A DNA stretch of 56,771 nt from Leuconostocaceae bacterium ESL0958 (GTDB taxonomy: Bacteria > Bacillota > Bacilli > Lactobacillales > Lactobacillaceae), in NCBI GenBank assembly GCA_029433265.1, contig JAQTHT010000009.1, forward strand, positions 1-56,771. Direction: 5' to 3'. Under the pieces are notes generated by a model. It worked only from the letters and a program-made list of their open reading frames with translations, was not told the origin of the DNA and did no database searches. The position numbers and the translations under genes were made by a program. Position 1 is the first letter of the stretch. Each line of letters starts with the position of its first letter. Shown here one piece after another: positions 51,972 to 56,771 of this stretch.

Positions 51972-54056
51972 ATGAAAAACAACAAAGGGGGCTTCTTTAG
52001 AAGTTCATTTCTCTATGTGATCATCTTCCTGGCAGTGATTGCCGGGATTTACTCCTTCATGGGGGGCTCGAAAAGCCAGACGAAGTCGGTCAATTCTTCT
52101 GACTTCATCAAGCAGTTGGGTGATAAGGAAATTGATTCCTTCACCATCCAACCGGGCAACGATGTCTACACAGTGTCTGGAACTTACAAAAAGAGTCAAG
52201 ATAGTGGTAGCAAGTCCAAAGGACTGGGTTCACTCGTTTCAGGGCAGTCCAAGACCAACAAGTTCAGCACTACGGTGTTGGAAAATGATGCTTCCTTGAA
52301 GGAAATCACGGACTTGTCCAAGAAGACCAACACGGATATGAAGACGAAGGCGGCGCCTTCCTCTGGCTTCTGGTGGTCCTTGATTTTGTCCGTGGCACCT
52401 ATGTTATTGATTGTCGGCATCATCTACTTGATGATGTCCCAGTCCAGTAAAGGGGGCCAGGGCGGCGGCATGATGGGCGGCTTCAGTAAGTCGAAGGCCA
52501 AGCCTGCCGATCCGAAGGACAACAAGATTCGTTTCCAGGACGTTGCTGGTTCTGACGAAGAAAAGGAAGAACTCGTCGAAGTGGTTGAGTTCTTGAAGAC
52601 ACCCAAGAAGTTCGTTGATTTGGGTGCCCGCATTCCGAAGGGGGTTTTGTTAGAAGGCCCTCCCGGAACTGGTAAAACGATGTTAGCCAAGGCCGTGGCC
52701 GGGGAAGCCTCCGTGCCTTTCTATTCCATCTCTGGTTCCGACTTCGTGGAGATGTTTGTCGGTGTCGGCGCTTCCCGTGTGCGTGATTTGTTCGAACAGG
52801 CCAAGAAGTCCGCACCCGCCATCATCTTTATTGATGAAATCGATGCCGTTGGCCGTCGCCGTGGTTCCGGTGTTGGTGGTGGAAACGATGAACGAGAACA
52901 GACGTTGAACCAAATCCTGATTGAGATGGACGGTTTTGATAACTCCGAAGGGGTAATCATTCTGGCTTCTACCAACCGGTCTGACGTCTTGGACCCAGCC
53001 CTGCTCCGTTCGGGCCGTTTTGACCGGAAGATTCTGGTTGGCGCCCCTGATGTCAAGGGTCGGGAAGCCATCTTGAACGTGCACGCCAAGAACAAGCCAT
53101 TGGCTGATAACGTTGATTTGAAGGCCATTGCCCACCAAACACCCGGCTATGTCGGGGCTGATTTGGAAAACTTGCTGAACGAAGCGGCGCTGTTAGCAGC
53201 CCGGCGCGGTAAGAAACAGGTAGATTCGGCAGACTTGGATGAAGCCGAAGATCGGATTTTCCAAGGACCAGCGAAGGCCAACCGGGCCATGTCGGATACC
53301 GAACGGCAAACGACGGCCTACCACGAGGCTGGTCACGCGCTGGTTGGACTGGTGAAGTCCAATGCCTCCGTGGTTCGCAAGGTCACGATTGTCCCTCGTG
53401 GACGCATCGGGGGCTATGCCCTGATGACGCCTAAGATGGACCGGTATAACTTGCGCTATTCAGAAGCGCAGGAGCAGTTGGCTGGTTTGATGGGTGGTCG
53501 CGCGGCAGAGCTGGCGACCTTCCATGAGGCCTCTTCTGGCGCCGCCAACGATTTCCAGCAGGCTACTAATTTGGCCCGGCAAATGGTCACGGCCTATGGT
53601 ATGTCTGACAAGCTGGGGATGGTCCAGTTAGAAGGCAATGCCTCTGTTGGCTATAGCGAACAAGGTGGGGCCCGTTCTTATTCTGATGAGACGGCCGCTT
53701 TGATTGATGAAGAAGTTCGTCGCTTTACGCAGGAAGCCTTTGAAGAGGCAACGCGCATTTTGACGACCCACAAGGATAAGCTGAAGGCGATTGCAGAAGC
53801 ATTGCTGGAAGTGGAATCCTTGGATGAGCAACAAATCAAGGATATTTATGAAACTGGTACCTTTACGCGCAAAGAAGCGACGGATGACCAGGATACGAAG
53901 TCTTACGAAGAGACGAAGGAAGCCTTGAACCACAAGGAAGACGAAGTCGCTTCAGCGGAAGCGAAGGGGGCTGATGACCCAACCGCACCGCTCGATGATG
54001 ATCAGGATCAGCCAGAACAGGCAGATGATCAACCTGACCAGGATTCAAAGGACTAA
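51972..54056 (+). CDS. ftsH: ATP-dependent zinc metalloprotease FtsH
   Basis: The 694-residue membrane protease has two membrane helices (about 13-30 and 134-155) flanking an extracytoplasmic part, an AAA+ domain (Walker A GPPGTGKT at 229-236, [21 protein letters not shown]) and a zinc protease domain with HEAGH. The C-terminal 70 residues are highly acidic ([13 protein letters not shown]). It degrades unfolded membrane and regulatory proteins. GAGGAATTTCG precedes the ATG. Confidence 0.98.
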   Translation: MKNNKGGFFRSSFLYVIIFLAVIAGIYSFMGGSKSQTKSVNSSDFIKQLGDKEIDSFTIQPGNDVYTVSGTYKKSQDSGSKSKGLGSLVSGQSKTNKFSTTVLENDASLKEITDLSKKTNTDMKTKAAPSSGFWWSLILSVAPMLLIVGIIYLMMSQSSKGGQGGGMMGGFSKSKAKPADPKDNKIRFQDVAGSDEEKEELVEVVEFLKTPKKFVDLGARIPKGVLLEGPPGTGKTMLAKAVAGEASVPFYSISGSDFVEMFVGVGASRVRDLFEQAKKSAPAIIFIDEIDAVGRRRGSGVGGGNDEREQTLNQILIEMDGFDNSEGVIILASTNRSDVLDPALLRSGRFDRKILVGAPDVKGREAILNVHAKNKPLADNVDLKAIAHQTPGYVGADLENLLNEAALLAARRGKKQVDSADLDEAEDRIFQGPAKANRAMSDTERQTTAYHEAGHALVGLVKSNASVVRKVTIVPRGRIGGYALMTPKMDRYNLRYSEAQEQLAGLMGGRAAELATFHEASSGAANDFQQATNLARQMVTAYGMSDKLGMVQLEGNASVGYSEQGGARSYSDETAALIDEEVRRFTQEAFEEATRILTTHKDKLKAIAEALLEVESLDEQQIKDIYETGTFTRKEATDDQDTKSYEETKEALNHKEDEVASAEAKGADDPTAPLDDDQDQPEQADDQPDQDSKD

Positions 54057-54062
54057 TGGTTT

Positions 54063-54091
54063 AAAAAAGTTGGCCTCGGCCAGCTTTTTTT
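54063..54091 (+). terminator. Terminator of ftsH
   Basis: AAAAAAGTTGGC (54063-54074) pairs with GCCAGCTTTTTT around CTCG. Confidence 0.88.
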
Positions 54092-54111
54092 CTTAGTAGA
54101 AAGGACAGCAC

Positions 54112-55020
54112 ATGTCAGATCAATTATTAAAAACGATTTCAAAAGACCAGGCTTTCCGGGCCTTTGCCATTGATGGCACAGCGTTAGTGCGCCAGGCCCA
54201 GGATAGTCATGGTGCTTCCCGTATTGCGGCTGTCGTCTTAGGGCGGGCCCTGCTGGCGACCGAACTACTGGCACAAGCCACAGTCAAAGGGGAGGAGCGG
54301 ATCTCGGTGACGATAAACGGTCGGGGGCCCATTGGCAAGGTCGTGACGGAGGCTAACGCCGAAGGGGCCGTCCGCGGCTATGTGACGAACCCGGAATTAG
54401 CACCGATTGTCAATGATCAGAACCAGCTGAACATTGCCGGGGCCGTTGGCAACCATGGTTCCTTTCAAGTGACCAAGTACGCCCCTTACTCGGAACCTTA
54501 CATTGGGCAGTCGATGATTGTTTCTGGTGAAATCGGGGACGATTTTACTTACTATTTGACCCAGTCCGAGCAGGTCCCATCTGTGATTGGTGTTGGAGTG
54601 ACGATGAATGAGGATGATACGGTCAAAACGGCCGGGGGCTTTTTGATTCAGGCTTTACCGGACGCCACTGAGGCCGACTTAGATGCGCTGGATGCCAAAC
54701 TCAAGCAAATGACGCCCTTGTCCACGTTACTGTCGGAAGGGGGCAGTCCCTTGGCCATTCTCGAAGATATCTTCGGCGCCAAGCAGGTGGAAACGCTCGC
54801 TACTGTTGGCGTTGGCTTAGCTGCGGAGCCCCCTAAGTCAGCTTACCGGGAAATGTTGACCACGTTACCGGCTGCTGAAATCCAAGCCATGATTGATGAG
54901 GATGGTGGGGCCGAAGTCACCGGCCGCTTCTCTGGTAAAAAACACTATTTTGACCGCATTGAGTTGGCCGCTATCCTTGCTGAAATCAAGGCGACGGATG
55001 ACCTCAAGAAAAAGGACTAG
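54112..55020 (+). CDS. hslO: Hsp33 family chaperonin HslO, cysteine-free variant
   Basis: The 302-residue protein matches Hsp33 over its whole length: [19 protein letters not shown] (about 67-85), GYVTNPEL (about 89-96) and the C-terminal [19 protein letters not shown] (252-270). Hsp33 is a redox-switched holdase whose four C-terminal Cys (CxC, then CxxC) bind zinc when reduced. Here they are A238, P240, G271 and S274, and the whole protein has no Cys. The redox switch is therefore absent although the fold is retained. AGAAAGGACAGCAC precedes the ATG. Between ftsH and lysS, as in relatives. Confidence 0.94.
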   Translation: MSDQLLKTISKDQAFRAFAIDGTALVRQAQDSHGASRIAAVVLGRALLATELLAQATVKGEERISVTINGRGPIGKVVTEANAEGAVRGYVTNPELAPIVNDQNQLNIAGAVGNHGSFQVTKYAPYSEPYIGQSMIVSGEIGDDFTYYLTQSEQVPSVIGVGVTMNEDDTVKTAGGFLIQALPDATEADLDALDAKLKQMTPLSTLLSEGGSPLAILEDIFGAKQVETLATVGVGLAAEPPKSAYREMLTTLPAAEIQAMIDEDGGAEVTGRFSGKKHYFDRIELAAILAEIKATDDLKKKD

Positions 55021-55030
55021 ATGCTATGGA

Positions 55031-55062
55031 AGACCGCCCAGTTACGCCCGGGCGGTCTTTTG
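55031..55062 (+). terminator. Terminator of hslO
   Basis: AGACCGCCC (55031-55039) pairs with GGGCGGTCT (55050-55058), followed by TTTTG. Confidence 0.85.
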
Positions 55063-55077
55063 TCTCTGCCGGCCTTT

Positions 55078-55086
55078 TGTTATAAT
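55078..55086 (+). promoter_or_regulatory. lysS: Extended -10 promoter of lysS
   Basis: TTGTTATAAT with a perfect TATAAT (55081-55086), 46 bases before the start. Confidence 0.65.
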
Positions 55087-55132
55087 GGTGAAAGATAAAT
55101 TGGTCCAAGACCAAGATAGAAGGGAAGAAAAT

Positions 55133-56620
55133 ATGGCTGAAGAAAAAGCCTTGAATGATCAAATGCGAGCCCGCCGGCAAAAAATGGCGGCCCTCGAAAA
55201 AGATTTAGCAATTGACCCGTTCGGTCATCGTTTTGAACGGACCGCTTTGGCAGCTGATTTGCACGCTGACTATGACCGTTTTACGGAAGAAGAGTTGGCC
55301 GAGAAAAATGTTGAAGTTGTCATTGCCGGTCGGATGATTGCCAAGCGGGGTGCGGGAAAGGTGATTTTTGCTGACTTGCGCGACCGCTCCGGTAAGATTC
55401 AGGTCTACGCGCGCCGGGATGACTTGGGCGATAACTACCCTATTATTAAGCGGGCTGACCTAGGCGATTTCTTAGGGATCAAGGGCCGGATGATGAAGAC
55501 GGAAGCGGGCGAATTGACCATTCTGGTCAGCCACCTGACTCACTTGTCCAAGGCCTTGCGGCCCATGCCGGATAAGTTCCACGGCATTGCCGATGTGGAA
55601 ACCCGTTACCGCAAGCGCTATCTGGACTTGATTGCCAACGAGGATTCCCTCCACCGTTTCCAAAAGCGTTCTAAAATCATTTCGGCCATCCGGGCTTATA
55701 TGGAGCGCAACGATTTCTTGGAAGTCGAAACACCAATTTTGCAAACGCAAGCGGGTGGGGCGGCTGCCAAGCCGTTCATTACCCATCACAATGCTTTGAA
55801 TATCGATATGTACATGCGGATTGCGACCGAATTGTACTTGAAGCGCTTGGTCGTTGGTGGCATGGAACGGGTTTATGAAATCGGTCGGATTTTCCGCAAC
55901 GAGGGCATGGACCCCAAGCATAATCCAGAGTTCACTTCCTTGGAGTCTTATGCGGCTTACTATGACTTTGAAGACGTGATGGATGAAACCGAAGGAATCA
56001 TTCGTGCGGCTGCTAAGGCGGTTGCTGATGATCTGAAGGTGGTCTATGACGGCCGTGAAATTGATCTCGGTCAGCCTTTCGCCCGCAAGCACATGGTGGA
56101 TTTGATTCAAGAAAAGACCGGTGTTGATTTCTGGCAGGAAATGGACTTGGACGCTGCCCGAGCTTTGGCCGATGAGCATCAGGTTCATTACGAAGACTAC
56201 TGGCAGGTGGGCCACATTATCAACGCCTTCTTTGAAAGCTTTGTTGAAGACAGTTTGCAGGACCCAACCTTTGTCTACGGTCATCCGGTGGCAGTTTCAC
56301 CACTGGCCAAGAAAAATGCTAGAGATCCCCGCTTTACGGACCGGTTCGAACTCTTTATTATGGGTTCTGAATATGCCAATGCCTTTACGGAGTTAAATGA
56401 CCCCATTGATCAGCGCCAGCGTTTTGAAGCGCAGGCAGCGGAACGGGCGAACGGGAATGATGAAGCCGAAGGTATTGATGAAGACTTCTTGGAGGCCCTG
56501 GAATACGGGATGCCACCGACAGGGGGCTTGGGAATCGGCATTGACCGTTTGGTCATGCTCCTAACGGATTCTCAAACCATCCGTGACGTCGTGCTTTTCC
56601 CAACCATGCGGCCCGAGTAA
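55133..56620 (+). CDS. lysS: Lysyl-tRNA synthetase (class II)
   Basis: The 495-residue class II enzyme charges tRNA-Lys. An OB-fold anticodon domain (about 60-145) precedes the catalytic domain with motif 2 [17 protein letters not shown] (about 258-274) and motif 3 [14 protein letters not shown] (about 467-480). AGAAGGGAAG precedes the ATG at 55133. The frame extends upstream to 54893 but that part overlaps hslO and has no family match. The tRNA-dihydrouridine synthase gene usually between hslO and lysS in relatives is absent. Confidence 0.98.
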   Translation: MAEEKALNDQMRARRQKMAALEKDLAIDPFGHRFERTALAADLHADYDRFTEEELAEKNVEVVIAGRMIAKRGAGKVIFADLRDRSGKIQVYARRDDLGDNYPIIKRADLGDFLGIKGRMMKTEAGELTILVSHLTHLSKALRPMPDKFHGIADVETRYRKRYLDLIANEDSLHRFQKRSKIISAIRAYMERNDFLEVETPILQTQAGGAAAKPFITHHNALNIDMYMRIATELYLKRLVVGGMERVYEIGRIFRNEGMDPKHNPEFTSLESYAAYYDFEDVMDETEGIIRAAAKAVADDLKVVYDGREIDLGQPFARKHMVDLIQEKTGVDFWQEMDLDAARALADEHQVHYEDYWQVGHIINAFFESFVEDSLQDPTFVYGHPVAVSPLAKKNARDPRFTDRFELFIMGSEYANAFTELNDPIDQRQRFEAQAAERANGNDEAEGIDEDFLEALEYGMPPTGGLGIGIDRLVMLLTDSQTIRDVVLFPTMRPE

Positions 56621-56647
56621 GTCCTGCTTGACGAACTAAATTATTCA

Positions 56648-56677
56648 TTGACAATGGCTTGCCGACTTTTATATAAT
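56648..56677 (+). promoter_or_regulatory. Strong promoter of the tRNA (or rRNA/tRNA) transcript
   Basis: Perfect TTGACA (56648-56653), an 18-base spacer and perfect TATAAT (56672-56677). Confidence 0.85.
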
Positions 56678-56701
56678 AGAACAGTTGGCAAAGCCCATTA
56701 T

Positions 56702-56771
56702 TCCGACTTAGCTCAGTTGGTAGAGCGCACGACTGTTAATCGTGTTGTCGCCGGTTCGAGCCCGGCAGTCG
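56702..56771 (+). tRNA. tRNA-Asn (anticodon GTT), 3' end cut by window
   Basis: The acceptor TCCGACT (56702-56708), D arm GCTCAGTTGGTAGAGC, anticodon loop CTGTTAA with GTT, and T arm with GGTTCGAGCC are all visible. The 3' strand of the acceptor (AGTCGGA) is cut after AGTCG. It reads AAC/AAU and is a substrate for t6A, whose synthesis genes are in this window. Confidence 0.95.

Noticed and set aside
55472-56284. 270-residue minus-strand frame opposite lysS
   Set aside because: Shadow frame; the lysS reading has all class II motifs.

Overview
The window looks like a chromosomal segment from a lactic acid bacterium (Lactobacillaceae, Bacillota) of medium GC content. The evidence is the dltXABCD operon, the tsaB-rimI-tsaD / rex / groESL layout, the pth-mfd-rqcP-divIC-tilS-hpt-ftsH-hslO-lysS order, a MurT/GatD pair and consensus Shine-Dalgarno sites. 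A FemX-type Lipid II transferase, which from memory closely resembles the Weissella viridescens enzyme, suggests the Leuconostoc/Weissella side of the family; this is an inference and the genus is not certain.

Layout. (1) 1-2090: AT-rich, gene-poor accessory end. It holds an Abi-like toxin fragment, a probable promoter-driven small RNA on the same strand, degenerate coding scraps, several inverted repeats and a small XRE regulator with matching palindromes around it. (2) 2095-12377: mostly minus-strand metabolism and envelope genes: two membrane proteins, a LysR regulator divergent from an amino-acid permease, an SDR, an AEC carrier with a D-2-hydroxyacid dehydrogenase, and a four-gene cluster (EIIC-like membrane protein, DUF915 hydrolase, TPM protein, LemA). 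(3) 12425-16945: dltXABCD, lipoteichoic acid D-alanylation, including the 46-residue dltX. (4) 17007-21892: acpS, alr, an orphan MazF-like toxin, a two-component system and an HtrA-like protease without PDZ domain. (5) 21953-27376: thioredoxin-like protein, MTHFR-like protein, APC permease, and gatD/murT, which amidate Lipid II. (6) 27513-36984: tdk, prfA, prmC, ywlC, ptsH without ptsI, tsaB-rimI-GNAT-tsaD, rex, femX and a HAD phosphatase. (7) 37018-45069: FUSC-like protein, nitroreductase, a TetR-controlled DHA2 efflux pump with DUF4811, groESL under CIRCE, DUF3290/DUF421 and a CBS protein. (8) 45189-56771: the conserved pth-to-lysS housekeeping run, then a strong promoter and a tRNA-Asn cut by the window end.

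Several modules converge on the cell wall: alr makes D-Ala, dlt attaches it to teichoic acid, FemX adds the first cross-bridge residue, MurT/GatD amidate D-Glu of Lipid II. t6A synthesis is represented by ywlC, tsaB and tsaD.

The most unusual observations are two proteins that have lost all four cysteines of a normally conserved zinc site: Hsp33 (hslO), whose redox switch should therefore be absent, and MurT, whose Cys4 ribbon is replaced by Ser/Asp/Ser/Asp. Other points of interest are the small RNA plus Abi-like fragment at the left end, the transcriptional split between murT and gatD, a tilS ribosome site buried in a terminator-like hairpin, an EIIC-like protein lacking its catalytic Glu, and a protease-only HtrA. 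No CRISPR array, intact insertion sequence, prophage or integrase was seen.
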